Shown: positions 53,471 to 63,530 of the stretch, piece by piece
Numbering within the stretch: position 1 is the first letter of the stretch
Layout: every line of letters starts with the position of its first letter
NCBI RefSeq assembly: GCF_900475675.1
Contig: NZ_LS483403.1
Span: 496,001 to 560,000 of the forward strand
Reading direction: 5' to 3'
Length of the DNA stretch: 64,000 nt
Source of the DNA: Streptococcus lutetiensis
GTDB lineage: Bacteria; Bacillota; Bacilli; Lactobacillales; Streptococcaceae
The notes under the pieces: model-generated
Told to the model about the DNA's origin: nothing
Databases searched by the model: none
The model's input: only the letters and a program-made list of their open reading frames with translations
Made by a program: the position numbers and the translations under genes

Positions 53471-56089
53471 ATGAAACAATTGACTAGTGCGCAAGTGCGC
53501 CAAATGTGGCTAGACTTCTGGAAATCAAAAGGTCACTCTGTTGAACCTTCTGCAAACTTGGTTCCTGTAAACGACCCAACTTTGTTGTGGATCAACTCAG
53601 GTGTTGCCACACTTAAAAAATACTTTGATGGTTCAGTAATTCCAGAAAACCCACGTATCACTAATGCTCAAAAAGCTATCCGTACAAATGACATCGAAAA
53701 CGTTGGTAAAACAGCTCGTCACCATACAATGTTTGAAATGTTGGGTAACTTCTCTGTTGGTGATTACTTCCGTGATGAAGCAATCACTTGGGGATTTGAA
53801 TTATTGACAAGTCCAGAATGGTTTGACTTCCCTAAAGATAAACTTTACATGACTTACTACCCAGATGATAAAGACACTTACAACCGTTGGATTTCACTTG
53901 GTGTTGAACCAAGTCACTTGATTCCAATCGAAGACAACTTCTGGGAAATTGGTGCTGGACCTTCAGGACCAGATACTGAAATCTTCTTTGACCGTGGTGA
54001 AGACTTTGACCCAGACCACGTTGGTATCAAACTTCTTGCTGAAGATATCGAAAACGATCGTTACATCGAAATCTGGAACATCGTGTTGTCACAATTTAAC
54101 GCTGATCCAGCTGTTCCACGTTCAGAATACAAAGAATTGCCACACAAAAACATTGATACGGGTGCCGGTTTGGAACGTTTGGTTGCGGTTATGCAAGGGG
54201 CTAAAACAAACTTTGAAACTGACCTCTTCATGCCAATCATTCGTGAAATCGAAAAATTATCTGGTAAAACTTATGATCCAGATGGCGACAACATGAGCTT
54301 TAAAGTTATCGCTGACCACATACGTTCACTTTCATTTGCTATCGGTGATGGTGCTCTTCCTGGTAACGAAGGTCGTGGATATGTGCTTCGTCGTTTGCTT
54401 CGTCGCGCAGTTATGCACGGTCGTCGCCTTGGTATCAACGAAACATTCTTGTATAAATTGGTTCCAACTGTTGGTAAAATCATGGAATCATACTACCCAG
54501 AAGTGCTTGAAAAACGTGAATTTATCGAAAAAATCGTTCGTCGTGAAGAAGAAACATTCGCACGTACAATCGATGCTGGTTCAAACATGCTTGACCAATT
54601 GTTGGCTGATTTGAAAGCAGCTGGTAAAGACACTGTTGAAGGTAAAGATATCTTCAAATTGTATGATACATATGGATTCCCAGTTGAATTGACTGAAGAA
54701 TTGGCTGAAGACAAAGGCTTCAAGATTGACCACGCTGGCTTTGAAGCTGCTATGAAAGAACAACAAGAACGTGCGCGTGCAAGCGTCGTTAAAGGTGGTT
54801 CAATGGGTATGCAAAGCGAAACATTGTCAAGCATTACTGAAGAATCAGTCTTTAGCTACACTGAAGAAGTTCTTGATTCTACATTGTCAGTTATTATCGC
54901 TGATAACGAACGTACTGAAGCTGTTTCAGAAGGTCAAGTATTGCTTGTCTTTGCGAAAACTCCATTCTACGCTGAAATGGGTGGACAAGTAGCTGACCAC
55001 GGTGTTATTAAAAATGATAAAGGTGACATCGTTGCTCGCGTGACAGATGTTCAAAAAGCTCCAAATGGTCAAGCTCTTCACACAGTTGATGTTCTCGCAA
55101 GCTTGTCAGTTGGTACGACATACACACTTGAAATTGATAGCAAACGTCGTCACAGTGTTATCAAAAACCACACAGCTACTCACTTGCTTCACGCTGCACT
55201 TCACCACGTTATCGGTGAACACGCTACTCAGGCTGGTTCTCTTAACGAAGAAGGATTCTTGCGCTTTGACTTCACTCACTTTGAAGCAGTAACTGCTGAT
55301 GAATTGCGTCAAATCGAAGAAGAAGTTAACCAACAAATCTGGAATGCTATTCCAGTTAAGACTGTTGAAACTGACATTGATACTGCTAAATCAATGGGTG
55401 CTATGGCCTTGTTCGGTGAAAAATACGGTAAAAACGTACGTGTTGTAACAATCGGCGATTACTCAATTGAACTTTGTGGTGGTACACACGTTTCAAATAC
55501 AGCTGAAATCGGAATCTTCAAGATTGTTAAAGAAGAAGGTATCGGTTCAGGAACTCGTCGTATCCTTGCTGTAACTGGTAAAGAAGCCTTTGAAGCATAC
55601 CGTCAAGAAGAAGAAGACCTTAAAGCAATTGCTGAAACTCTTAAAGTGCCTCAATTGAAAGAAGTTACTAAGAAAGTAGTAAGCTTGCAAGAACAATTGC
55701 ACAAATTGCAAAAAGAAAATGCTGAATTGAAAGAAAAAGCAGCAGCAGCACAAGCTGGTGACGTTTTCAAAGATGTTAAAGAAGCAAACGGTCTTCGCTT
55801 TGTCACTAGCCAAGTAACTGTTTCTGATGCAGGTGCCCTTCGTACATTTGCTGACAACTGGAAACAAAAAGACTATTCTGACGTTCTTGTCTTGGCAGCA
55901 GCTATTGGCGAAAAAGTCAATGTCCTTGTAGCAAGCAAATCAAAAGATGTTCATGCTGGTAACTTGATTAAAGTTTTGGCACCAATCGTATCAGGTCGTG
56001 GTGGTGGTAAACCAGACATGGCCATGGCCGGTGGTTCAGATGCTGCTAAAATCGCAGACCTTTTTGCAGCAGTAGCAGAAAATCTTTAA
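53471..56089 (+). CDS. alaS: Alanyl-tRNA synthetase
   Basis: AlaS charges tRNA-Ala. The start giving [20 protein letters not shown] follows AAAGGAAAG; a longer upstream frame is unlikely. The 872 residues match the family. The class II core includes [18 protein letters not shown], the editing domain has [12 protein letters not shown] and CGGTHVSNT, and a coiled-coil ([19 protein letters not shown]) precedes the DHHA1-type C-terminus [14 protein letters not shown]. It is controlled by the T-box leader. Confidence 0.97.
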   Translation: MKQLTSAQVRQMWLDFWKSKGHSVEPSANLVPVNDPTLLWINSGVATLKKYFDGSVIPENPRITNAQKAIRTNDIENVGKTARHHTMFEMLGNFSVGDYFRDEAITWGFELLTSPEWFDFPKDKLYMTYYPDDKDTYNRWISLGVEPSHLIPIEDNFWEIGAGPSGPDTEIFFDRGEDFDPDHVGIKLLAEDIENDRYIEIWNIVLSQFNADPAVPRSEYKELPHKNIDTGAGLERLVAVMQGAKTNFETDLFMPIIREIEKLSGKTYDPDGDNMSFKVIADHIRSLSFAIGDGALPGNEGRGYVLRRLLRRAVMHGRRLGINETFLYKLVPTVGKIMESYYPEVLEKREFIEKIVRREEETFARTIDAGSNMLDQLLADLKAAGKDTVEGKDIFKLYDTYGFPVELTEELAEDKGFKIDHAGFEAAMKEQQERARASVVKGGSMGMQSETLSSITEESVFSYTEEVLDSTLSVIIADNERTEAVSEGQVLLVFAKTPFYAEMGGQVADHGVIKNDKGDIVARVTDVQKAPNGQALHTVDVLASLSVGTTYTLEIDSKRRHSVIKNHTATHLLHAALHHVIGEHATQAGSLNEEGFLRFDFTHFEAVTADELRQIEEEVNQQIWNAIPVKTVETDIDTAKSMGAMALFGEKYGKNVRVVTIGDYSIELCGGTHVSNTAEIGIFKIVKEEGIGSGTRRILAVTGKEAFEAYRQEEEDLKAIAETLKVPQLKEVTKKVVSLQEQLHKLQKENAELKEKAAAAQAGDVFKDVKEANGLRFVTSQVTVSDAGALRTFADNWKQKDYSDVLVLAAAIGEKVNVLVASKSKDVHAGNLIKVLAPIVSGRGGGKPDMAMAGGSDAAKIADLFAAVAENL

Positions 56090-56090
56090 G

Positions 56091-56279
56091 ATGACATCTA
56101 AAAAAATCTTTCTGAAACTCGCTATTGCTTTAATCAGCGTAACGATAGCAATTCTTATCTGTGTTCTTATTTCTGATAGTTTACAAAAGCAAGTGAATTG
56201 GCCACTTTTGGTCATTCTCTTTGCAGAATGTAGCTTACTCAGTAACCTGATTAAAATCTTGCGAGACAGAAAAAAATAA
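56091..56279 (+). CDS. Small two-helix membrane protein, unknown function
   Basis: The 62-residue frame starts 1 nt after the alaS stop and encodes two hydrophobic helices (IALISVTIAILICVLI and WPLLVILFAECSLLSNLI) with basic ends. No Shine-Dalgarno is obvious, so expression would depend on coupling to alaS. A terminator follows directly. Confidence 0.6.
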   Translation: MTSKKIFLKLAIALISVTIAILICVLISDSLQKQVNWPLLVILFAECSLLSNLIKILRDRKK

Positions 56280-56283
56280 AAAG

Positions 56284-56310
56284 AAAGCCCACCTAATGGT
56301 GGGCTTTTTA
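56284..56310 (+). terminator. Terminator after alaS and the small membrane protein
   Basis: AAAGCCCACC pairs with GGTGGGCTTT around TAAT, then Ts. Confidence 0.93.
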
Positions 56311-56315
56311 GGGGT

Positions 56316-56332
56316 TATAGTTTCTAACTATC
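56316..56332 (+). promoter_or_regulatory. MET-box-like site (MtaR/CmbR family)
   Basis: TATAGTTTCTAACTATC matches the streptococcal MET-box pattern TATAGTTTnAAACTATA at 14 of 16 defined positions. Its centre is about 65 bp before the predicted start of transcription, the usual binding site of a LysR-type activator. Confidence 0.6.
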
Positions 56333-56373
56333 AAATCTATTTAAAATAACTATTTTACGAGGAGAAGGCAGAC

Positions 56374-56382
56374 TGCTATAAT
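56374..56382 (+). promoter_or_regulatory. Extended -10 promoter of the amidase-aminotransferase pair
   Basis: TGCTATAAT gives a leader of about 45 nt before the first gene. Confidence 0.6.
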
Positions 56383-56433
56383 AGTCACAAAGATTTCAGA
56401 AAATTTTCAACAAAAGATAGAATCGAGGAAATC

Positions 56434-57216
56434 ATGAAAGTTTCACTAATTCAGATGGCTATTTACGAAGCTGAGCCGAAGAAAAACATTGAGAATGTCC
56501 TTGCTTGGTTAGAAAAAGCTGCACTTGATGAGTCCGATGTGATTGTTTTGCCTGAGATGTGGAACACTGGCTATGCTTTGGAGCAAATGGCTGAGCTTTC
56601 TGATAAGGATGGTCAGCAAACGAAAAATTTGTTAGGAAAGTTTGCCAAAGAAAATCAGGTTAATCTGGTAGCTGGTTCGGTCGCGACAGTAAAGAAAAAT
56701 CAATTTTTTAATACTACTTATGTTTTTAACCGAGCTGGTCAGGTGATTGCTGATTATGATAAAGTTCATCTTTTTGGCTTGATGGGAGAAGATCGTTTTT
56801 TGCAGGCTGGGCATCGTGAAAGTACTTTTGAGCTTGATGGTGTCAAGGTAGCTAGTATCATTTGCTATGATATGCGATTTCCGGAATGGGTGAGAACCTT
56901 GATGGCGACTGGTGCTAGAGTTTTATTTGTCGTAGCTGAGTGGCCAAAAAAACGTGTGCCACAGTGGGAGATTTTGCTGCGTGCGCGTGCAGTTGAAAAT
57001 CAAGCTTTTGTAGTAGCTGTCAACCGTGTTGGTCAAGGAGTGTTGGATGATTTTTCTGGGCATTCATTGGTTATTGACCCGCTAGGAAATGTTATTTTGC
57101 AAGCGCCAGATAATCAAGAAGGTGTTTTTTCGGTAGATATTGACTTATCAGAGGTTGAAAAAGTTCGTGGTCATATTCCTGTTTTCGCTGACCGAAAACC
57201 AGAGTTGTATCATTAA
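56434..57216 (+). CDS. Carbon-nitrogen hydrolase, probable omega-amidase (MtnU/Nit2-like)
   Basis: The nitrilase fold is clear with the catalytic triad in VLPEMWNTGY (Glu), YDKVHLFG (Lys) and ICYDMRFPEW (Cys). At 260 residues it fits omega-amidases that hydrolyse 2-oxoglutaramate. The next gene is an aminotransferase, and a MET-box lies upstream, so the pair may complete methionine salvage or transamination with glutamine as donor. This pathway role is inferred from context. Confidence 0.85.
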   Translation: MKVSLIQMAIYEAEPKKNIENVLAWLEKAALDESDVIVLPEMWNTGYALEQMAELSDKDGQQTKNLLGKFAKENQVNLVAGSVATVKKNQFFNTTYVFNRAGQVIADYDKVHLFGLMGEDRFLQAGHRESTFELDGVKVASIICYDMRFPEWVRTLMATGARVLFVVAEWPKKRVPQWEILLRARAVENQAFVVAVNRVGQGVLDDFSGHSLVIDPLGNVILQAPDNQEGVFSVDIDLSEVEKVRGHIPVFADRKPELYH

Positions 57217-57229
57217 GGGGGGAGTTAGG

Positions 57230-58408
57230 ATGTTTTCACAATCAGATATTTTACAAACATTACCAAAACAATTTTTTGCAAGTCTTGTTGCTAAGGTCAA
57301 TGCTAAAGTGGCACAAGGTTATGATGTAATAAATCTTGGGCAGGGAAATCCTGATCAGCCGACCTACGATTATATCGTTGATGCCTTGATTGAATCTGCT
57401 AAGAATCCAGCATCCCATAAATATTCACAATTTCGAGGCAATGCTAATTTTAAAGAAGCAGCTAGTCAGTTTTATAAGGATAATTATCAGGTGGAACTTG
57501 ATAGTGAGAAGGAAATTTGTGTCCTTGGTGGTGCAAAGATTGGTCTGGTTGAATTTCCAGTAGCCACCATGAATTCTGGTGATTTGCTTTTGCTGCCTGA
57601 TCCTGGTTATCCAGATTATTTATCAAGCGTTTCTCTTGGAAAAATTGAATATGAAACCTTTCCTTTAAAAGAAGAAAATAACTTTCTGCCAGATTTGTCA
57701 GCCATTCCTGAAGAAGTGGCAAAGCGTGCTAAATTTATCTACATCAACTACCCCAATAACCCAACTGGTGCTGTGGCGACGCCTGAATTTTATGAAGAAT
57801 TGGTTGCTTGGGCGAAAAAATACGAAGTAGGTGTGGTTAGTGATTTCGCTTACGGAGCTTTGGGAGCAGATGATTTTAAAAATCCAAGTTTTCTCTCAAC
57901 ACCTGGGGCTAAAGAAGTTGGCGTTGAACTTTATACATTTTCCAAAACCTTTAATATGGCAGGTTGGCGTTTGGCTTTTGCGGCGGGAAATGCGGAGTTG
58001 ATTGAGGCGCTTAACTTATTACAAGACCACCTTTTTGTCAGCATTTTTCCAGCTATCCAAGACGCTGGCGCAGTAGCTCTTTTAGATGAGCGCGCTAAAG
58101 CGGCAATCGCAGAGCTAAATCACAAATATGACGAGCGACGCCACGCTTTTGTCAAAGCTGCTGCTAAAATCGGCTGGCACGCCTTTGAGTCAAAAGGTTC
58201 GTTTTATGCTTGGATGCCGGTGCCAGAAGGTTATAACAGTGAAAGCTTCGCTGATTTACTCTTAAATGAAGCTCACGTCGCAGTCGCACCGGGAAAAGGT
58301 TTCGGACAAGCAGGAGATGGCTACGTCAGAATCGGACTCCTAGTTGAACCAGAACGCCTTGAAGAAGCCGTCGAGCGAATTGGACAGTTGGGATGGTTTG
58401 AAAAATAA
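57230..58408 (+). CDS. PLP-dependent aminotransferase class I/II (MtnE-like)
   Basis: ATG 57230, preceded by GGGGGGAG, gives 392 residues; longer upstream frames overlap the amidase gene. Motifs are NLGQGNPDQPTY, PGYPDYL, INYPNNPTGAV and the PLP-lysine region YTFSKTFNMAGWRLAFAAG. It resembles aminotransferases acting on methionine or glutamine keto-acids. Pairing with an omega-amidase behind a MET-box supports a keto-methylthiobutyrate transaminase role, but other substrates are possible. Confidence 0.87.
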   Translation: MFSQSDILQTLPKQFFASLVAKVNAKVAQGYDVINLGQGNPDQPTYDYIVDALIESAKNPASHKYSQFRGNANFKEAASQFYKDNYQVELDSEKEICVLGGAKIGLVEFPVATMNSGDLLLLPDPGYPDYLSSVSLGKIEYETFPLKEENNFLPDLSAIPEEVAKRAKFIYINYPNNPTGAVATPEFYEELVAWAKKYEVGVVSDFAYGALGADDFKNPSFLSTPGAKEVGVELYTFSKTFNMAGWRLAFAAGNAELIEALNLLQDHLFVSIFPAIQDAGAVALLDERAKAAIAELNHKYDERRHAFVKAAAKIGWHAFESKGSFYAWMPVPEGYNSESFADLLLNEAHVAVAPGKGFGQAGDGYVRIGLLVEPERLEEAVERIGQLGWFEK

Positions 58409-58478
58409 GATTTTTAAACACTGTTTTATTAAGATATAATGAAGGCATCAATAAACAAAGCTATAGGAAAATGCTAGT

Positions 58479-59173
58479 ATGGGGAAAAATAGATTTATGA
58501 GTCTACTTTGGCTACGTTGGCAGTTCATAATGAGTAATAAATTTTTTATTTGTTGTGATATCTCCAATTTTTGATATTGTCTTATTTGTTAATTTACTTG
58601 GTTTTGATGATAATTCGGGGTTCATTGGTATGGGACTTAATATGATATATAGTATAACAGCAGGTTCTTTTGTCTCTACCATGATTTCAGAAGAAAAGGA
58701 AAAGAAAAAATTTAAAAAGTTTGATTTTATCAGGTGTTAAACAAGGAGAATATATCACGACAGTTATTATTTTCCCAATTATTTTTTCCTTACTTGCAAG
58801 TATTTTAATTCCAATTTTGATGCAGATTAAAGACATGGAACGATGGATCTATTTAGTTGCTATTAGTCTAACAAGCCTAGTCCTTATTTTATTAAATCTT
58901 TTAATTGCTTTTGTGGCTAAGAATCAAACCCAAATAACTGTTTGTAGTCTCACTCTAGTGCTTATTGCGAGTTTTTTGCCAATATTTTCTGAATTTGCTA
59001 AATTTGTTAGGACGGTCATGGAGTATTCTTTTATCGGAGCAAATGCCAAATATTTTAAAGAATTATCAGATTACCAATTAACAGATAAAACTATTTTCGT
59101 ATTACTTGGTTGGATTGTTTTAACTTCGATTGCTTTTTATTTTGCTTACCAGAAAAATAGAAAAATTGATTAA
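58479..59173 (+). pseudogene. ABC-2-type transporter permease remnant with two frameshifts
   Basis: ATG 58479 encodes MGKNRFMSLLWLRWQFIMSN in one frame. After FFI the coherent protein continues in the next frame (VISPIFDIVLFVNLLGF...MISEEKEKKK). After the A-rich run near 58705 it continues in the third frame (LKSLILSGVKQGEYITTVII) to the stop at 59173. The parts join into a six-helix permease whose sense is clear only when frames are changed twice. No ABC ATPase gene is adjacent, so this is a decaying orphan. Confidence 0.8.
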
Positions 59174-59246
59174 TATCCATAAATTTGAAAAATAATGAAA
59201 GTACGAATGAAAATTCGTGCTTTTTTATATTTTATGTAAAAAATAC

Positions 59247-59293
59247 TTGACTTATGAATAAATATACTATAAAATCGAATACATATTTATTCA
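59247..59293 (+). promoter_or_regulatory. argC promoter with paired ARG boxes
   Basis: TTGACT (59247-59252) and TAAAAT (59270-59275) are 17 bp apart. TGAATAAATATACT (59255-59268) fills the spacer, and its inverted counterpart ATACATATTTATTCA (59279-59293) covers the start of transcription and the edge of the ribosome-binding site. Both resemble ArgR/AhrC boxes, so arginine should repress the operon. Confidence 0.8.
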
Positions 59294-59306
59294 AGGAGTG
59301 TATATT

Positions 59307-60329
59307 ATGAGAGTGTCGATTGTTGGCATCACTGGATACAGTGGTCTAGAATTAGTTAAATTATTGAATAATCATAAAAAAGTAACGATTGCTTCGATTC
59401 ATGCAACTAAGGAAATCGGTCGACGATTATCAGACTTATACCCTTACTTAGTTGGTATCTGTGACTTGGTTATCGAAGAATTTGATGCTGATAAAATCAT
59501 AGCAAAGTCAGACTTGGTATTCTTTGCAACACCAAGTGGGGTCGCAAGCAAGTTGGCACAGCCTTTTGTGAAAGCTGATTTTCCAGTGATAGATTTGTCA
59601 GGGGACCATCGCTTGCCAGCCTATCTTTATGAAAAATGGTATAAAAAAACACCTGCTAGTGATGAAGAGCTGAATAAATTTACATATTCTTTGGCTGAGT
59701 TTACAGATGTTAAAGGTAAAAAATTCATTTCAAACCCTGGTTGCTACGCGACAGCAACAGAATTAGCTTTGATACCTTTGCTAAAAGCTGGTGTTGTCGA
59801 AGAAGATTCTATTATCGTGGATGCGAAAAGTGGTTTGACAGGTGCTGGTAAGGCACTTTCTGAGTCAAGTCATTTTGTTAATGTGCATGATAATTACGTG
59901 ACTTACAAGTTGAATCGTCACCAGCATATTCCAGAAATTGTGCAAGAGTTGAAGTTATTTGATGAGAAAGTTAGCCACATTCAATTTTCAACATCACTTT
60001 TGCCAGTTAATCGCGGCATCATGTTAACAGTTTATGTTAAGTTGAAAAAGCCACTAACAAATGCTAATCTTTTTGCTATCTATGAAGATTCTTACAAGGA
60101 TACGCCATTTGTTCGAGTGCAAGATGATTTACCAGAATTGCACAATGTCATTGGTTCAAACTTTACCGATATTGGTTTCCTCTACAATGAGATCACAAAT
60201 GTCTTAACCATTGTTTCAGTTATTGACAATTTGATTAAAGGAGCGGCTGGGCAGGCTGTTCAGAACCTCAACTTGATGAATGGTTGGGATGAAACAGAAG
60301 GATTAATGATTTCGCCAAATTATTTATAG
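59307..60329 (+). CDS. argC: N-acetyl-gamma-glutamyl-phosphate reductase
   Basis: ArgC reduces N-acetylglutamyl phosphate with NADPH. ATG 59307 follows AAGGAG and gives 340 residues starting [20 protein letters not shown]. The active-site Cys is in [17 protein letters not shown], and KSGLTGAGK and HRHxP-type NRHQHIPEI are present. It heads the argCJBD operon. Confidence 0.96.
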   Translation: MRVSIVGITGYSGLELVKLLNNHKKVTIASIHATKEIGRRLSDLYPYLVGICDLVIEEFDADKIIAKSDLVFFATPSGVASKLAQPFVKADFPVIDLSGDHRLPAYLYEKWYKKTPASDEELNKFTYSLAEFTDVKGKKFISNPGCYATATELALIPLLKAGVVEEDSIIVDAKSGLTGAGKALSESSHFVNVHDNYVTYKLNRHQHIPEIVQELKLFDEKVSHIQFSTSLLPVNRGIMLTVYVKLKKPLTNANLFAIYEDSYKDTPFVRVQDDLPELHNVIGSNFTDIGFLYNEITNVLTIVSVIDNLIKGAAGQAVQNLNLMNGWDETEGLMISPNYL

Positions 60330-60348
60330 TCTAGAAAGGGTATGAGAT

Positions 60349-61542
60349 ATGAAAGTTATTGAAGGTAATGTAGCAAGCCCACTTGGATTTTCAGCAGATG
60401 GATTACATGCAGGGTTTAAGAAAAGAAAACTTGATTTTGGTTGGATTGTTTCAGAAGTGCCAGCCAGCGTCGCTGGGGTTTATACGACCAATAAAGTCAT
60501 TGCGGCGCCACTAATTGTGACACGTCAGTCTGTTAAAAAAGCACAAAAAATGAAAGCTATCGTGGTGAACTCAGGTATTGCCAATTCTTGTACAGGTGTG
60601 CAAGGAATGGAAGATGCTTACACGATACAAAAATGGACAGCAGAAAAACTTGGTGTTGAACCTGATTTGGTCGGCGTTGCTTCAACTGGTGTGATTGGTG
60701 ATTTGTTGCCAATGGATACTCTTAAAACAGGTCTTTCTAAACTTGTGGTGAATGGAAATTCAGATGATTTTTCAAAAGCTATTTTGACAACAGATACCAT
60801 GGTTAAAACTGTTGCAGTTACGGAAAAATTCGGTCGTGACGAGGTAACCATGGCGGGTGTTGCAAAGGGGTCAGGCATGATTCACCCAAATATGGCGACA
60901 ATGCTAGCTTTTATCACTTGTGATGCTAATATTTCAAGTGAAACCTTGCAACTTGCGTTAAGTCAGAACGTTGAAACGACTTTCAATCAAATCACGGTTG
61001 ATGGTGATACTTCAACGAATGATATGGTTCTTGTCATGTCAAATGGTTGCACTTTGAACGAAGAAATTTTGCCAAATACGCCTGAGTTTGATAAATTCTC
61101 AGCCATGCTTAATTACGTGATGCAAGAATTGGCTAAAATGATTGCCAAAGACGGTGAAGGCGCAAGCAAACTCATTGAAGTGAATGTTAAAAATGCTCCA
61201 AACGCTCTTGATGCACGCATGATAGCTAAAAGTGTTGTTGGTTCAAGCCTTGTGAAGACGGCTATTTTTGGTGAAGACCCTAACTGGGGACGTATTCTAG
61301 CAGCAGTTGGTTATGCAGGGGTTGATGTTCCTGTTGATAATATTGACATTTTCCTTGGCGATGTTCCAGTCATGTTAAAATCAAGTCCCGTTGAATTTGA
61401 AGCAGAAGAAATACAAGATGTTATGCACGAAGATGAGATTACTATCACTGTTGATTTGCATGCGGGTGAAGCACAAGGAAAAGCTTGGGGTTGTGATTTG
61501 TCATACAGTTACGTGAAAATCAATGCCCTCTATCGTACATAA
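60349..61542 (+). CDS. argJ: Bifunctional ornithine/glutamate N-acetyltransferase
   Basis: ArgJ recycles the acetyl group from acetylornithine to glutamate and may also use acetyl-CoA. The 397-residue proprotein has the self-cleavage region [20 protein letters not shown], where the Thr of ATML becomes the nucleophile of the beta chain. [10 protein letters not shown] and [17 protein letters not shown] are also typical. It lies 19 nt after argC. Confidence 0.96.
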   Translation: MKVIEGNVASPLGFSADGLHAGFKKRKLDFGWIVSEVPASVAGVYTTNKVIAAPLIVTRQSVKKAQKMKAIVVNSGIANSCTGVQGMEDAYTIQKWTAEKLGVEPDLVGVASTGVIGDLLPMDTLKTGLSKLVVNGNSDDFSKAILTTDTMVKTVAVTEKFGRDEVTMAGVAKGSGMIHPNMATMLAFITCDANISSETLQLALSQNVETTFNQITVDGDTSTNDMVLVMSNGCTLNEEILPNTPEFDKFSAMLNYVMQELAKMIAKDGEGASKLIEVNVKNAPNALDARMIAKSVVGSSLVKTAIFGEDPNWGRILAAVGYAGVDVPVDNIDIFLGDVPVMLKSSPVEFEAEEIQDVMHEDEITITVDLHAGEAQGKAWGCDLSYSYVKINALYRT

Positions 61543-61554
61543 AGGGATGAGACT

Positions 61555-62289
61555 ATGAAAAATACAATTGTGATTAAAATTGGTGGCGTTGCTAGCCAAA
61601 ACTTGTCGCAAGACTTTTTAGCACAAGTCAAAAAATGGAAAGATACCCATAAAAATTTGGTCATTGTGCATGGTGGCGGCTATGCTATTAATAAATTAAT
61701 GGAAGATAACCAAGTACCAGTTAAAAAAATCAATGGTCTTCGTGTAACTAGTCAATCTGATATGAAGTTGGTCAGCTATGCTCTTCTTTACATGGTTGGT
61801 GAAAATTTGACTGAAAAACTTAACCAATCATCTATTGATAGTATTCAGTTGCTATCGAATATTAAAAGAGTGGTGACAGCTGATTTTCTTGACAAGGAAA
61901 CTTATGGTTACGTTGGTGATGTCTCAAATATTCAGATACCGATTTTGGAGCAAATGCTTGATAACAACATGTTGCCAGTTCTTGCATCGCTTGGCTATTC
62001 TAAAGATGGCGAACTTTTAAACATCAACGCAGATTATTTGGCAACAGCGGTCGCTGTCGCTTTAGAGGCTGAAAAATTAGTCCTAATGACTGATGTTAAA
62101 GGCGTTTTGGAAAATGGAGTTGTGCTTGATAGCTTAACATCGACAGAATTTCAAGAGAAAATTGACCAAGGAATTATCACTGGCGGCATGATTCCTAAAA
62201 TCGAATCAGCAGTGAACACTGTTTTAGCAGGTGTGGGTGAAGTATTGATTGGCGACAATCTTGTAACAGGAACTTCAATCATCTGCTAA
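61555..62289 (+). CDS. argB: N-acetylglutamate kinase
   Basis: ArgB phosphorylates N-acetylglutamate. The 244-residue amino-acid kinase has VIKIGGVASQ, VHGGGYAINKLM, GLRVTSQSDM, NINADYLATAVAVAL and GMIPKIESA. It lacks the N-terminal helix of arginine-inhibited hexameric kinases, so feedback control probably lies elsewhere, including ArgR. It starts 12 nt after argJ. Confidence 0.95.
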   Translation: MKNTIVIKIGGVASQNLSQDFLAQVKKWKDTHKNLVIVHGGGYAINKLMEDNQVPVKKINGLRVTSQSDMKLVSYALLYMVGENLTEKLNQSSIDSIQLLSNIKRVVTADFLDKETYGYVGDVSNIQIPILEQMLDNNMLPVLASLGYSKDGELLNINADYLATAVAVALEAEKLVLMTDVKGVLENGVVLDSLTSTEFQEKIDQGIITGGMIPKIESAVNTVLAGVGEVLIGDNLVTGTSIIC

Positions 62290-62305
62290 CGTAAAGGAGC
62301 GACGA

Positions 62306-63436
62306 ATGACAAAACTATTTCAAAATTATAAACGCGCAGCTATCGAATTTGTTAAAGCGCAAGGTAATTATCTTTTAGACCAGGACGGCAAAAAATACCT
62401 TGATTTTTCATCTGGTATTGGTGTGACTAATCTTGGTTTTCACCCACAAGTCAAAGCAGCTTTGCTTAAGCAGGCTGAGGAGATTTGGCACATGCCAAAT
62501 TTGTACCACAATTCCTTACAAGAAGAAGTAGCAGGTAAATTAATCGGGGATAAAGATTATCTTGCTTTCTTTGCAAATAGCGGTGCGGAAGCTAATGAAG
62601 CAGCGATTAAAATTGCTCGTAAGGCGACTGGCAAGCAAGAAATTATCACTTTTGTGAATTCTTTTCACGGTCGTACCTTTGGGTCAATGTCTGCGACTGG
62701 TCAGGACAAAATTAAAGCTGGTTTTGGTGATGTTGTCCCACATTTTAGCTATGCGACATATAATGATTTGGATAGTGTCAAAGCCTTGGTGACTGAGGAT
62801 ACTGCGGCGGTCATGCTAGAATTGGTTCAAGGGGAGTCAGGAGTTCGTCCAGCAGATAAAACTTTTGTAACAGCCTTGAGCGAATTTTGTCAAAATACAG
62901 GGATTTTGCTTATTGTTGATGAAGTCCAAACAGGTATGGGACGTACTGGGAAACTCTTTTCATTTGAACATTATGGCATTGAGCCAGACATTTTTACTTT
63001 GGCAAAAGGTCTTGGAAATGGCGTGCCAGTTGGTGCAATGATTGCAAAAGAAAAACTTGGTTCAGCTTTTTCTTACGGCAGTCATGGGTCAACCTTTGGT
63101 GGCAATAAACTTGTCATGTCAGCAGCCTCAAGCGTACTAGATATTATGCTGGCTGATGGATTCTTGCCACAAGCACTTGAAAATGGTAATTATTTGCAAG
63201 CTGAGTTGAAGAAAGCTCTAGCTGGTAATTCAAAAGTAACTGAGGTTCGTGGGCTTGGTTACATGATTGGTATTGAAACAACTGAAAATCTTGTTGACTT
63301 GGTTGAAAAGGCACGGGACAAAGGTCTTGTTGTCTTAACTGCAGGAACAAATGTTATTCGTCTCTTGCCACCATTGACTTTGACAAAAGAGCAAATTGAT
63401 CAAGGTGTTGCTATTTTGAAAGACGTTTTTGCCTAA
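62306..63436 (+). CDS. argD: Acetylornithine aminotransferase
   Basis: ArgD is a class III PLP aminotransferase acting on N-acetylornithine. The 376 residues include FANSGAEANEAAIKIARK, ITFVNSFHGRTFGSM, LLIVDEVQTGMGRTGK and the PLP lysine in TLAKGLGNGVPVGAM. It closes the operon ahead of a terminator. No argF or argGH is seen in this window. Confidence 0.96.
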   Translation: MTKLFQNYKRAAIEFVKAQGNYLLDQDGKKYLDFSSGIGVTNLGFHPQVKAALLKQAEEIWHMPNLYHNSLQEEVAGKLIGDKDYLAFFANSGAEANEAAIKIARKATGKQEIITFVNSFHGRTFGSMSATGQDKIKAGFGDVVPHFSYATYNDLDSVKALVTEDTAAVMLELVQGESGVRPADKTFVTALSEFCQNTGILLIVDEVQTGMGRTGKLFSFEHYGIEPDIFTLAKGLGNGVPVGAMIAKEKLGSAFSYGSHGSTFGGNKLVMSAASSVLDIMLADGFLPQALENGNYLQAELKKALAGNSKVTEVRGLGYMIGIETTENLVDLVEKARDKGLVVLTAGTNVIRLLPPLTLTKEQIDQGVAILKDVFA

Positions 63437-63439
63437 GAT

Positions 63440-63470
63440 AAAAGGACTTCTCTAGTGAGAGGTTCTTTTT
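63440..63470 (+). terminator. Terminator of the argCJBD operon
   Basis: AAAAGGACTTCTC pairs with GAGAGGTTCTTTT (with wobbles) around TAGT, then Ts. Confidence 0.85.
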
Positions 63471-63474
63471 CAAG

Positions 63475-63503
63475 TTGACAAATTGCTTTTAATTGTATAG
63501 AAT
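63475..63503 (+). promoter_or_regulatory. Promoter of the oxidoreductase gene
   Basis: TTGACA (63475-63480), a 17-bp spacer and TAGAAT (63498-63503) form a strong promoter. Confidence 0.75.
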
Positions 63504-63530
63504 TTTCTAAAAATGGGAGGAGTGACAAAA

